Shown here: positions 27,811 through 36,187 of the stretch, piece after piece
How the letters are laid out: every line of letters starts with the position of its first letter
Numbering within the stretch: the first letter of the stretch is position 1
From: Psychrobacter glaciei
GTDB lineage: Bacteria; Pseudomonadota; Gammaproteobacteria; Pseudomonadales; Moraxellaceae
Reading direction: 5' to 3'
NCBI RefSeq assembly: GCF_014652895.1
Contig: NZ_BMZR01000003.1
Coordinates: 124,001 to 188,000, forward strand
DNA length: 64,000 nucleotides
Position numbers and translations under genes: made by a program
Notes under the pieces: model-generated
Told to the model about the DNA's origin: nothing
Database searches by the model: none
What the model saw: only the letters and a program-made list of their open reading frames with translations

Positions 27811-28632
27811 TTAGGCTAAGCGTAATAGCTCATTTACTGATGTTTTTGCACGAGTTTGTGCATCTACTTTTTTCACGATGATAGCAGCGTACAAGCTGTG
27901 TGTGCCATCTTCTGACGGTAAGCTACCCGGTACGACAACAGAACCTGCTGGTACACGGCCGCGATGAATCTCGCCAGTCTCGCGATCATAGATGCGCGTG
28001 GATTGACCGATGAACACACCCATAGAGATAACAGAGCCTTCTTCGACGATCACGCCTTCAACGATTTCAGAACGCGCACCGATAAAGCAGTTGTCTTCGA
28101 TGATAGTAGGGTTGGCTTGTAATGGCTCCAATACACCGCCGATACCAACGCCGCCTGATAGATGCACGTTTTTACCGATTTGGGCACATGAACCAACCGT
28201 TGCCCACGTATCGACCATCGCGCCTTGATCGACATATGCGCCGATGTTGACATACGATGGCATTAATACTGCGCCTGCCGCGATGAATGAGCCTTTACGA
28301 GCGACTGCCGGTGGTACAACGCGTACGCCTGCTTCTTTAAACTGTGCTTCAGTCCAGTTAGCAAATTTAGTTGGTACTTTGTCATAAAACTGTACATGTT
28401 CGCCAGCTGCTTGAACGTAGTTGTCGTTTAAGCGGAATGATAGTAATACGGCTTTTTTTGCCCATTGATTGACGACCCATTCGCCATCTTTCTTTTCGGC
28501 AACGCGCAAGCTACCATTGTCTAGTTGCTCAAGGACTTGATTAATAGCATCACGTACGTCTTGTGGCATAGTGCTTGGGCTGTATTCATTGCGGTTTTCA
28601 AAGGCTTGTTCGATGGTTTGTTGTAATGACAT
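27811..28632 (-). CDS. dapD: 2,3,4,5-tetrahydropyridine-2,6-dicarboxylate N-succinyltransferase
   Basis: Adds a succinyl group from succinyl-CoA to tetrahydrodipicolinate in lysine and diaminopimelate synthesis. The 273-residue length is exact for the family. After a helical N-terminal domain, the left-handed beta-helix shows hexapeptide repeats from about residue 105 to 210 ([53 protein letters not shown]). Located alone, with its own terminator. Functionally linked to lysC at the window start. Confidence 0.98.
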   Translation of the reverse strand: MSLQQTIEQAFENRNEYSPSTMPQDVRDAINQVLEQLDNGSLRVAEKKDGEWVVNQWAKKAVLLSFRLNDNYVQAAGEHVQFYDKVPTKFANWTEAQFKEAGVRVVPPAVARKGSFIAAGAVLMPSYVNIGAYVDQGAMVDTWATVGSCAQIGKNVHLSGGVGIGGVLEPLQANPTIIEDNCFIGARSEIVEGVIVEEGSVISMGVFIGQSTRIYDRETGEIHRGRVPAGSVVVPGSLPSEDGTHSLYAAIIVKKVDAQTRAKTSVNELLRLA

Positions 28633-28797
28633 GGATAAAAATTCCTAAGATGGATGAAAGGTAAATAAAAAGATTTTATCGTTAACTATATCGTAAAGAA
28701 TCGACTAAAAATATTGCCTGCCACATTGTCGCTAATTTGGCAGCTTTTAGCAAATAAGTTGGGCGTAATGGTCATTGCTTATAATAAATAATGCCGT

Positions 28798-29739
28798 CTA
28801 GACCGTTGAGCTATTATCGTCTATCCATTCTAAGATATCGTGATAGACCACTTTATTAGCCTGCTCATGTAGGGGCTCATGGCGCATGTTTGGATAGAGC
28901 TTTACACTCACGTTATTAAAATTTTGTTTCTTTAGGCGGCTGACAATATTGCGAATGCCGCTGCCCATGTCACCGATGGGGTCGCTTTTTCCACTGGCAA
29001 AAAGCATCGGAAAGTCTTTGGCAATTGTCGTGGCCCAGCCTTTATGCAAGCTAGTTGCCATCAAGGTAAACAACGTCATAAAACCATTATTGGTAAAGTC
29101 AAAACCTGTGAGTGGATCGGCTTCATAAGCGGCGATATTGGCTGGGTTTTCACTGATCCAAGCAAACTGTGAATCAGAAGTACGGTTATTAAGCTTGCTG
29201 TTAAGTACCTTGTTCATTACCTTGGCAAATACGGCGTTTGGCTTTCTTGGTGCAGCTTTTGCCAATAGTTTATTGATTGGTAGTAGCACTTTGGTCAACG
29301 GATTGGCATCAGCAGTGCCCATCAAAATCGCACCAGAAAAGTCTTGAGCATGATGTTTGAGGACATTACGGACAATAAATGAGCCCATAGAGTGTCCCAT
29401 GACAAAGTGCGGCACATGAGGATGACGAGCCTTTAAGCTATCAGCCATAACGATGACGTCTTTTAACAATGACTGCACCGGATGCTCGCTGCCAAAAAAC
29501 CCCAAATCAGCGTGTGTTTTTACCGTTTGACCATGACCAAGCTGATCGTAAGTTGCTACTGCAATACCATTATCAGCCAAAAACTGGGCAAAGTCCGCAT
29601 AGCGACCGCTATGCTCTGACATGCCATGGACGATCAGTAGCGTGGCTGTAATCTTTTTGTCGCTATCGCGCGGCTCAAAGAAGGTATGATGCAGATAGTG
29701 GGTATTATCAGAGGAGGTGATCTGGTCAGAATTACTCAT
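28798..29739 (-). CDS. Alpha/beta hydrolase, monoacylglycerol-lipase-like
   Basis: Probably hydrolyses monoacylglycerols or lysophospholipids. The 313-residue protein follows the serine aminopeptidase S33/monoglyceride lipase pattern: the HGMSEHSGRYADFA oxyanion region (residues 38-51), the YDQLGHGQT motif, the nucleophile S117 in GHSMGS, an Asp in FASGKSDPIGD and the final His in MRHEPLHE. There is no signal peptide. It stands alone. Confidence 0.9.
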   Translation of the reverse strand: MSNSDQITSSDNTHYLHHTFFEPRDSDKKITATLLIVHGMSEHSGRYADFAQFLADNGIAVATYDQLGHGQTVKTHADLGFFGSEHPVQSLLKDVIVMADSLKARHPHVPHFVMGHSMGSFIVRNVLKHHAQDFSGAILMGTADANPLTKVLLPINKLLAKAAPRKPNAVFAKVMNKVLNSKLNNRTSDSQFAWISENPANIAAYEADPLTGFDFTNNGFMTLFTLMATSLHKGWATTIAKDFPMLFASGKSDPIGDMGSGIRNIVSRLKKQNFNNVSVKLYPNMRHEPLHEQANKVVYHDILEWIDDNSSTV

Positions 29740-30041
29740 AAGCGTAGAATCCTTGCATGGGTAGAGGATAAAAACAAACTGTTTCTATGGTTTTTAAGTG
29801 TTTAACGACGAGCGCTAAACGTATTGTCAATATGGCTTTGCTAGAGAATAAGCCGTCAGTCAGGTTGTATTATCACGATAGATGATTGCTGCCACCAATT
29901 TAATCACAAAGCCTTAGCAGGTCAATATTATTTACTGAATCGTCGTTATCGTACAATAGTCTTGCTTTAAATGCTTTTAACTTATGTTTTAATTTCTATT
30001 GCCAAGCCATTCAAAAACTATCAAAGACACTGAGCGATGAG
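29740..30041. other. Divergent intergenic region before the arsenosugar-type cluster, no gene seen
   Basis: About 300 AT-rich bases that should contain the promoter of the oxidoreductase gene and of the divergent lipase. I see no ArsR-type operator that I can identify and no regulator gene nearby. Confidence 0.4.
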
Positions 30042-31157
30042 ATGCCCACAAAAAAAATGCCTGTAAAAAAACTGCTGTTGGCAGGTGCTGGTCATGCGCA
30101 TATTGGCTTGTTGCGTCGACGCTGTATAACGCCTTCCATCAAATTAGATATCACATTAATCAGCGCACAGCCGCAGTTTGTTTACTCTGGTATGTTGCCT
30201 GGTTGGATGGCGGGACATTATACTTTAGATAATATCCGTATCGATATAAAGTCACTCTGCTCTCAAGCAGGTGTGCGCTTTATTCAGCAGCCAATCACAG
30301 CAGTAGACGCTAAATCTCAGCAAGTCATGACCACTGACGATAGGCATTATAGCTATGATGTATTGTCATTAAACACCGGTGCAGATACCGATATGCGCTG
30401 GTCACATAATGCTGAGACGAGTAGCGTTATTGCTATTAGGCCATTATCAGAATTTATCACACATTGGCAGCAGATTCTGACGGATGCTCGACAATCTAAA
30501 AAGTATCAACTGGCTATCATTGGGGCTGGAGCGGCAGCGATAGAGTTGGTCATGGCTGCTCAAGTCGCGCTACAGCAAATCAATACTAACCATCAAGTGA
30601 TACTGGTGTGCGGTGAGCATCTTTTATCGGGATTTAATCCGCGTTTTCAGCAGCGTGTTATGAAGCAGCTATATCGCCATGGCATTAGGATGGTTCAGGA
30701 GCGCGCAACAGGTTATCGTGATGGTCAGCTGTCAACCGCTACTGATTCGTTAACGATGGATGCGGTTATCGCTGCTACTGGCGTGATGGGGTCGGCATGG
30801 ACAGCCGCTACTGACTTGCAAACCATTGATAATGGTTTTATCGCTGTCAATGCCCTGCAACAGAGCGTCTCCCATCCGAATGTGTTTGCTGTCGGCGATG
30901 TAGCCACGCGAGTGGATGAAGACATGGCACATTCGGGAGTTCATGCGGTACGTGGCGGTGCTATAGAAGCTGATAATTTGCTAGCATATCTGAGAGGTGA
31001 GCCTATGCAGAACTATCAGCCCAAAACACGTACGCTATATTTATTGTCTTGCGGCGATAAATACGCTATCGGCAGTTGGGGCAAGTTTAGCGTGCAAGGT
31101 CGCTGGGTTTGGTATCTAAAGCGGAAAATCGACAAGCGCTTTATAAATGCAAAATAA
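30042..31157 (+). CDS. FAD-dependent pyridine nucleotide-disulfide-type oxidoreductase
   Basis: An NAD(P)H- and FAD-dependent oxidoreductase of the kind found fused to or near selenide-water dikinases and in arsenosugar clusters. The FAD loop is LLLAGAGHAHIGLLRR (residues 11-26), the NAD-binding loop is LAIIGAGAAAIELVMAA (about 161-177), and the second FAD motif is VFAVGDVA near residue 285. It lacks the redox Cys pair of classical disulfide reductases. It precedes arsS by 270 bases on the same strand. The substrate is unknown; an electron-transfer or detoxification role in arsenic metabolism is inferred from position only. Confidence 0.82.
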   Translation: MPTKKMPVKKLLLAGAGHAHIGLLRRRCITPSIKLDITLISAQPQFVYSGMLPGWMAGHYTLDNIRIDIKSLCSQAGVRFIQQPITAVDAKSQQVMTTDDRHYSYDVLSLNTGADTDMRWSHNAETSSVIAIRPLSEFITHWQQILTDARQSKKYQLAIIGAGAAAIELVMAAQVALQQINTNHQVILVCGEHLLSGFNPRFQQRVMKQLYRHGIRMVQERATGYRDGQLSTATDSLTMDAVIAATGVMGSAWTAATDLQTIDNGFIAVNALQQSVSHPNVFAVGDVATRVDEDMAHSGVHAVRGGAIEADNLLAYLRGEPMQNYQPKTRTLYLLSCGDKYAIGSWGKFSVQGRWVWYLKRKIDKRFINAK

Positions 31158-31427
31158 CGCTTTTGACCCGCTTTATAATTTACATTTGACCATGATATTT
31201 CCTTTTTAATAGAAATACTAGGGACATAATACGGTATCATTGATTAGTTAAACTGGAAAGAAAGAATAAATTGATTAGTAACTTGTCAATAATAGCTATG
31301 ATTTCTATTGTGGTTTAATGATGATACTCAAGATTTTTCATTATCAATGAGTTTGTATGACTACTGAGACTGAGTCAAAACTGACTTAATCTGCTAATAA
31401 AATGCTACTGAATGGATTCAATAATTT

Positions 31428-32426
31428 ATGAAATCTACCATTGAACTACTCGAATTTACCGATTTTCCTGCTATCAAACGCCGTCAACTGACGATATTAC
31501 AAGTCAATATGGGCTACTTATGCAATATGTCTTGCGTCCATTGCCACGTGGCTGCCAGTCCTTATCGGACAGAGATGATGTCGCGTGAGTTGGTTGAGAT
31601 GATACCCAAAGTGCTGCAAGCGCAAAATATTGATACGCTCGATTTGACGGGCGGTGCACCTGAGATGCATGAGGACTTTAAGTATTTGGTAAAGGCGGCT
31701 CGTGCCCTAGGTGTCAAGGTAATAGACCGCTGTAATCTGACTATCCTCATGGAAGATGGGTATGAGGACATGGCGCAGTTTTTAGCAGACAATCAAGTTG
31801 AAGTGGTGGCATCCTTACCTTGTTATTCCTTAGAAAATGTAGACAAACAGCGCGGTAAGGGCGCGTTTGATGACAGTATATTGGGACTGCAAAAGCTCAA
31901 TGCCTTAGGTTATGGCAAGCCTGATTCAGATTTGACATTGAATTTGGTCTATAACCCACAAGGTGCCACGCTGCCGCCCAATCAACAGCAGCTTGAAGCG
32001 GACTATAAGCGCGAGCTAAAAGAGCATTTCGATATTGAGTTTAATCAGTTGTTCGCTTTGACCAATATGCCGATTCAGCGTTTTGGCGCGGTGCTGTTGG
32101 CCAAAAACCAATTCCACCCATATATGGATTTGCTCAAAGAAAATTACGTGGCTGCCAATTTAGCCGAAGTCATGTGCCGCTCGACCATCAGTGTCAACTG
32201 GTTGGGTGAATTGTTCGATTGCGACTTCAATCAGCAGTTAGAGATTCCTGTACCCAATAAGTCGCGTCAGCACCTAAGCGATTTGCTGACTCAAAACCCT
32301 TCTGGTGACGTCATCTCTATTGCTGACCATTGTTATGGTTGCACAGCAGGACAGGGGAGTAGTTGCGGTGGCGCGCTAGAAGAAGAGACAGCAGACCAGA
32401 CGATAGAAAACACCTCATCGATTTAA
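31428..32426 (+). CDS. arsS: Arsenosugar biosynthesis radical SAM protein ArsS
   Basis: A radical SAM enzyme thought to attach the 5'-deoxyadenosyl group of SAM to dimethylarsenic, giving the nucleoside precursor of arsenosugars. The FeS Cys triad is C32, C36 and C39 (CNMSCVHC). The TGGAPEMHEDF motif, the SLPCYSLENVDKQRGKGAFDDS segment and the LVYNPQGATLPP segment are highly characteristic of this family. The C-terminal domain carries further Cys (CRSTISVNWLGELFDCDFNQQ, CYGCTAGQGSSCGG) for an auxiliary cluster or arsenic binding. The 332-residue length is typical. It is followed after 12 bases by the DUF547 gene. Confidence 0.93.
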   Translation: MKSTIELLEFTDFPAIKRRQLTILQVNMGYLCNMSCVHCHVAASPYRTEMMSRELVEMIPKVLQAQNIDTLDLTGGAPEMHEDFKYLVKAARALGVKVIDRCNLTILMEDGYEDMAQFLADNQVEVVASLPCYSLENVDKQRGKGAFDDSILGLQKLNALGYGKPDSDLTLNLVYNPQGATLPPNQQQLEADYKRELKEHFDIEFNQLFALTNMPIQRFGAVLLAKNQFHPYMDLLKENYVAANLAEVMCRSTISVNWLGELFDCDFNQQLEIPVPNKSRQHLSDLLTQNPSGDVISIADHCYGCTAGQGSSCGGALEEETADQTIENTSSI

Positions 32427-32438
32427 ACGGAGTCATTC

Positions 32439-33284
32439 ATGAATATTTTTGATAACATCAGTAAGAGCACAAGCAGTTTTTCAAGCAGTCGTTTAATGAT
32501 CAAAACGGCAGTGGCCACTTCTATATTATTGGCCAGTGTCGCCAGTTATGCTGATTTCAATCATAGCACTTGGGACAGCTTACTCAACAAAAACGTCACT
32601 ATGACCAATGGTGGCAAAGCCTCTGTCGTTAATTATAATGGCATGAAAGCGGATAAGAGCAAGCTTGATAGCTATATGGCGGCCACTAGCAAAGTCAGCC
32701 AGTCAGAATTCAATCGCTGGAGCAAAGACGAGCAATTGGCATTTTTGATCAATGTCTATAACGCAGGTACGGTAGAGCTAGTGTTGACCAAGTATCCTAG
32801 CATTAAGTCGATTAAAGATATCGGTGGGATATTTGGCTCGCCATGGAAACAAGATTTTGTCACGCTACTAGGCAAAAAGCGCTCGCTCGATGACATCGAA
32901 CACAATCTAATCCGTGGCTCCAAACGCTACAATGAACCACGTATTCACTTTGCGGTGAACTGTGCTAGCATTGGCTGTCCAGCCTTGTTAGATGATGCTT
33001 TTACAGGCAGCAAGTTGGATAAGCAATTAGAGCAAGTAACCAGTAAGTTCTTAGCCGATAGCAGCCGCAATCGTCTCAAAGGAGGCACACTTGAGGTATC
33101 GCCAATCTTTAAATGGTATAAAGAAGACTTTGAGTCGAATTGGCGCGGCACCAAAGATTTAGAAGGATTTTTAGCTCGCTATAGCTCGTCTTTAAGTCTT
33201 GATAAATCGCAAACGGCTGATCTAAAAGCAGGTAAAACGAAGATTGGTTATACCGATTACAATTGGAATTTGAATAAAAAGTAA
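32439..33284 (+). CDS. DUF547 domain protein, secreted
   Basis: Function unknown. A signal peptide is visible (about residues 20-40, hydrophobic TAVATSILLASVASYA). The DUF547 domain shows LAFLINVYNAGTVELVL, SPWKQDFVTLLGKKRSLDDIEHNLIR and the invariant RIHFAVNCASIGCPALL (about residues 168-184). DUF547 proteins recur in arsenosugar clusters, where their role has not been shown to my knowledge. The conserved Asn-x-x-Ser-x-Gly-Cys part looks like an active site. It is tightly spaced with neighbours (12 bases before, 14 after), so it belongs to the arsS operon. Confidence 0.88.
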   Translation: MNIFDNISKSTSSFSSSRLMIKTAVATSILLASVASYADFNHSTWDSLLNKNVTMTNGGKASVVNYNGMKADKSKLDSYMAATSKVSQSEFNRWSKDEQLAFLINVYNAGTVELVLTKYPSIKSIKDIGGIFGSPWKQDFVTLLGKKRSLDDIEHNLIRGSKRYNEPRIHFAVNCASIGCPALLDDAFTGSKLDKQLEQVTSKFLADSSRNRLKGGTLEVSPIFKWYKEDFESNWRGTKDLEGFLARYSSSLSLDKSQTADLKAGKTKIGYTDYNWNLNKK

Positions 33285-33298
33285 GAATACGGCCAACT

Positions 33299-34012
33299 AT
33301 GACAGCGACGGTTTCTATCATTATTCCAGTACTCAATGAGGCAGATAATTTGCCTCATCTGTTTGCAAATATAGACAGCCTAAATCCAACACCGCAGCAA
33401 GCTATCTTGGTCGATGGCGGCTCAAACGATGACTCTATCGGCATAATTCAAAGCTTTATTAAAGAGTTAACGCTCGATAATTATCGTAAAGTGGATTGGC
33501 AAATGATTGAGTCCAAAGCAGGGCGTGCGCAGCAAATGAATTCAGGTGCCGCATTAGCAACTGGCGATATTTTGCTATTTCTACATGCTGATACGCAACT
33601 GCCAACCCAAGCTATTGCAGAAGTAACAACTGCTATAAAACACTCAGAATGGGGTCGTTTCGATGTGCAGCTGAATAGCCGTCAGCCGATGCTTTGGCTA
33701 GTAAGTCGAATGATTAATTGGCGCTCACGATTGAGCAGAATCGCTACGGGCGATCAAGCTATTTTTATCAAGCGTAAGCTTTTCGAACAAATCGGTGGTT
33801 ATCCTAAACAGTCGCTGATGGAAGATGTCGAATTATGCAAGCAGCTAAAAGGTGTTGCCAAACCTGCTTGTTTGAAAAGTAAAGTTATCACCTCGGCCAG
33901 ACGCTGGCAGCAATATGGCACTTGGCGGACGATTGTCTTAATGTGGCATTTACGTTTTGATTATTGGTGTGGCGTGTCGGCTGATAACATTAGAGCGCGC
34001 TATTATAAATAA
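33299..34012 (+). CDS. Arsenosugar-cluster glycosyltransferase, family 2 (TIGR04283-like)
   Basis: A GT-A fold transferase. The N terminus SIIIPVLNEADNLPHLFANI and LVDGGSNDDS bind the nucleotide sugar, GRAQQMNSGAALATGDILLFLHADT carries the DxD-like metal motif, and GGYPKQSLMEDVELCKQL supplies the catalytic acid region. At 237 residues it is the usual length for the TIGR04283 group, which normally travels with the TIGR04282 protein, as here. It may transfer a sugar in arsenosugar or arsenolipid formation; the acceptor is not known. Confidence 0.88.
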   Translation: MTATVSIIIPVLNEADNLPHLFANIDSLNPTPQQAILVDGGSNDDSIGIIQSFIKELTLDNYRKVDWQMIESKAGRAQQMNSGAALATGDILLFLHADTQLPTQAIAEVTTAIKHSEWGRFDVQLNSRQPMLWLVSRMINWRSRLSRIATGDQAIFIKRKLFEQIGGYPKQSLMEDVELCKQLKGVAKPACLKSKVITSARRWQQYGTWRTIVLMWHLRFDYWCGVSADNIRARYYK

Positions 34013-34029
34013 AAGAATAAACGCTTACC

Positions 34030-34677
34030 ATGAATCAAAAATCACAAATTTGCATCATTCTTTTTGCCAAATTTCCCGCACAGGGTATGGCAAAGACTCG
34101 TCTGCAACCAGCGCTTGGCATTGAAGGTGCCGCGCAAATGGCACGGCAACTGCTGCTGCATAGCATAGAACAGGCCGTTGCTACTGGCTTTACAGTTGAG
34201 CTATGTGTTAGTCCTGCGCCAACTGATCCTTGCTGGCAAGCGCTTGATTTGCCTGACTCACTGCAATGGTCAGCGCAAGTGGAGGGTGACTTGGGTTTTC
34301 GTATGCTGGGAGCCAGTCAGCGAGTATTGAAGAGTTTTGAAAAGGTTTTATTAATTGGTACGGATTGTCCTAGCCTCACGGTAGCGCGTATTCAACTAGC
34401 AGCACAGCAGCTAGATCAGCATGATGCGGTCATGATTCCTGCATCAGATGGTGGTTATGTGTTGCTCGGATTTAAACAAGCGGATAAAAGTCTTTTTTCA
34501 AATGTCAGCTGGAGTACGGCTAGCGTGGCTGCGGTGACTAGGCAGCGCTTTGCAACATTAGATTGGACACTCGCACTATTATCACCTTTACATGATATTG
34601 ATGAGCCTGAAGATTTGCAGTATTTGCCAAATGGCTGGCTGGATTCTCACGTCAATATCAAGGTCGATGACAGCTGA
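34030..34677 (+). CDS. Arsenosugar-cluster glycosyltransferase/nucleotidyltransferase (TIGR04282-like)
   Basis: A small Rossmann-type protein (215 aa) related to CofC/MobA-like nucleotidyltransferases (DUF2064). The N-terminal signature is FAKFPAQGMAKTRLQPALG. LLIGTDCPSLT (about residue 115) and MIPASDGGYVLLGF (about 137-150) are the other conserved motifs. It starts 17 bases after the family 2 glycosyltransferase gene and belongs to the same operon. Its reaction is unproven; the name comes from genomic association. Confidence 0.88.
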   Translation: MNQKSQICIILFAKFPAQGMAKTRLQPALGIEGAAQMARQLLLHSIEQAVATGFTVELCVSPAPTDPCWQALDLPDSLQWSAQVEGDLGFRMLGASQRVLKSFEKVLLIGTDCPSLTVARIQLAAQQLDQHDAVMIPASDGGYVLLGFKQADKSLFSNVSWSTASVAAVTRQRFATLDWTLALLSPLHDIDEPEDLQYLPNGWLDSHVNIKVDDS

Positions 34678-34775
34678 TAAGCGTTTCAATAAATTGGCTA
34701 AAATAGTGCGGCTATATTTATCAAAGTCATCACTAAGACTTTCAACTGGACTGTACATTTAATAAGGATATTGTT

Positions 34776-35819
34776 ATGCAGGACGTGGTTCAGGATTATT
34801 ATGGTAAACAGCTACAAAGCACTGCTGATTTAAAGACCTCGGCGTGTTGCGATATTAGTAATATGCCTGAATGGCTCAAACCGCTGCTGGCTAATATCCA
34901 TAATGACGTCTTGAGTCGTTATTATGGTTGCGGATTGGTTTGTCCGGCGTTACTTGAAGGCTGCCGTATTTTAGACTTAGGAAGTGGTTCGGGCCGCGAT
35001 GTCTATGCACTAGCGCAATTGGTTGGCGAGACGGGGCATGTGGTCGGTATTGATATGACCGATGAGCAATTGGCAATCGCAAGACAGCATCAAGACTATC
35101 ATGTCGACAAGTTTGGCTATGATAATGTGACTTTTATAAAAGGCTATCTTGAAAAGTTAGATGAGCTAGCGTTAGCAGATAATAGCTTTGATATTATCGT
35201 CTCAAATTGCGTCATCAATTTATCCACTGATAAAGCCGCAGTGATGGCCAATGTGCAGCGTTTACTTAAGCCCGGTGGAGAGTTTTATTTTTCTGATGTG
35301 TATGCTGATCGCCGTATCCCGCAACACCTAATCGACGATCCTGTCCTTTATGGAGAGTGTTTGAGTGGTGCCTTGTACTGGAAGGACTTTAGCCGTTTGG
35401 CAAGAGGCGCAGGATTTTTAGACCCGCGTCTGGTCGAGGATCGCCCACTTGAGATTACTGATCCCGCATTGGCGGCAAAAATTGGCGATATCCAGTTTTT
35501 CTCTGCCACTTATCGTTTGTTTAAGATTGCAGCGCTCGAAGATGCTTGCGAAGATCATGGTCAAGCGGTGATATACAAAGGATCTATCGAGCAATCTTCT
35601 CATCGTTTTGATCTGGATAAGCATCATGCTATTGAGGCGGGTCGAGTATTCCCTGTCTGTGGCAATACGTTTCGAATGCTACAAGAATCTCGCTTTGCAC
35701 CGCATTTTGAATTTATCGGTGATGACAGTCGCCACTACGGTATTTTTGCAGGTTGCGGCGAACTGATGCCATTTAATCAGTCTGTAACGCTAGCATCTGA
35801 GCTGGGCGGCTGTTGTTAG
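34776..35819 (+). CDS. arsM: Arsenite S-adenosylmethionine methyltransferase
   Basis: Methylates trivalent arsenic using SAM. The SAM loop is ILDLGSGSGRDVY (residues 65-77), with the acidic end of strand 2 at VVGIDMTDEQL. Four Cys that match the known ArsM arsenic-binding set are visible: C24/C25 (SACCD), C52 (YGCG), C145 (SNCVINLS) and C195 (GECLSG). The protein ends in a Cys-Cys pair (GGCC), often seen in this family. AAGGA lies 8 bases before the ATG. The gene is last in the cluster, 98 bases after its neighbour, and is followed by a MITE-like element and a terminator. Confidence 0.95.
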   Translation: MQDVVQDYYGKQLQSTADLKTSACCDISNMPEWLKPLLANIHNDVLSRYYGCGLVCPALLEGCRILDLGSGSGRDVYALAQLVGETGHVVGIDMTDEQLAIARQHQDYHVDKFGYDNVTFIKGYLEKLDELALADNSFDIIVSNCVINLSTDKAAVMANVQRLLKPGGEFYFSDVYADRRIPQHLIDDPVLYGECLSGALYWKDFSRLARGAGFLDPRLVEDRPLEITDPALAAKIGDIQFFSATYRLFKIAALEDACEDHGQAVIYKGSIEQSSHRFDLDKHHAIEAGRVFPVCGNTFRMLQESRFAPHFEFIGDDSRHYGIFAGCGELMPFNQSVTLASELGGCC

Positions 35820-35832
35820 TGTCAAAGCTGTG

Positions 35833-35970
35833 TATAGTCAGTGAAAAGTAATATCGACACATGACGTACTGCTGATATCAATTTTTCTTGCTTACTGTGC
35901 CTGCGCAGACAGAGGCTACAAAAAATTGATATCAGCAATACCGTAGCGTTTTTAGGATACTTTGACTATA
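35833..35970. repeat. MITE-like ATAGTCA-ended element, copy D2
   Basis: A 138-base inverted-repeat element with outer ends TATAGTCA / TGACTATA (8 of 8 after reverse complement) and long perfect inner arms (TGCTGATATCAATTTTT / AAAAATTGATATCAGCA). The core CTGCGCAGACAGAGGCTAC is shared with copy D1 between creB and creC. No coding capacity. It would form one long hairpin in RNA. Confidence 0.75.
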
Positions 35971-36007
35971 GTTAGCGTACGTTGCAAATATACGAGCTAA
36001 AATCCTA

Positions 36008-36043
36008 AAAAAGGCCATTAATTCAAGTTAATGGCCTTTTTGT
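36008..36043. terminator. Bidirectional terminator between arsM and mtnP
   Basis: The perfect stem AAAGGCCATTAA... / TTAATGGCCTTT has A- and T-runs (AAAAAAGGCCATTAA, loop TTCAAG). It can end both the arsM operon and the convergent phosphorylase gene. Confidence 0.9.
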
Positions 36044-36121
36044 ATGTGCATGTTTGTATGTGCATGTTTGTATGTGCATGTTTGTATGTGCATGTTTGTA
36101 TGTGCATGTTTGTATGTGTAT
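36041..36121. repeat. 14-base tandem repeat, about 5.7 copies
   Basis: The unit TGTATGTGCATGTT is repeated five times perfectly, plus a degenerate sixth copy. It is intergenic, directly after the terminator hairpin and 67 bases before the 3' end of the phosphorylase gene. The unit is almost wholly alternating purine and pyrimidine. Confidence 0.95.
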
Positions 36122-36187
36122 GGGAATTTAACACTTTGCTGTCTGTCATTATTTCAGACAAGCATCTATCGATACACTTTTGAATAT

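Larger units (their letters stand above)
35820..36187. other. Intergenic region after arsM: MITE, terminator and tandem repeat
   Basis: These 368 bases hold three listed features: the ATAGTCA-ended element at 35833-35970, the hairpin terminator at 36008-36043 and the 14-base tandem repeat at 36041-36121. I see no gene. Confidence 0.8.

Noticed and set aside
36041..36121. CRISPR array
   Set aside because: The repeats are 14 bases long, directly adjacent and without spacers, and no cas gene is in the window.
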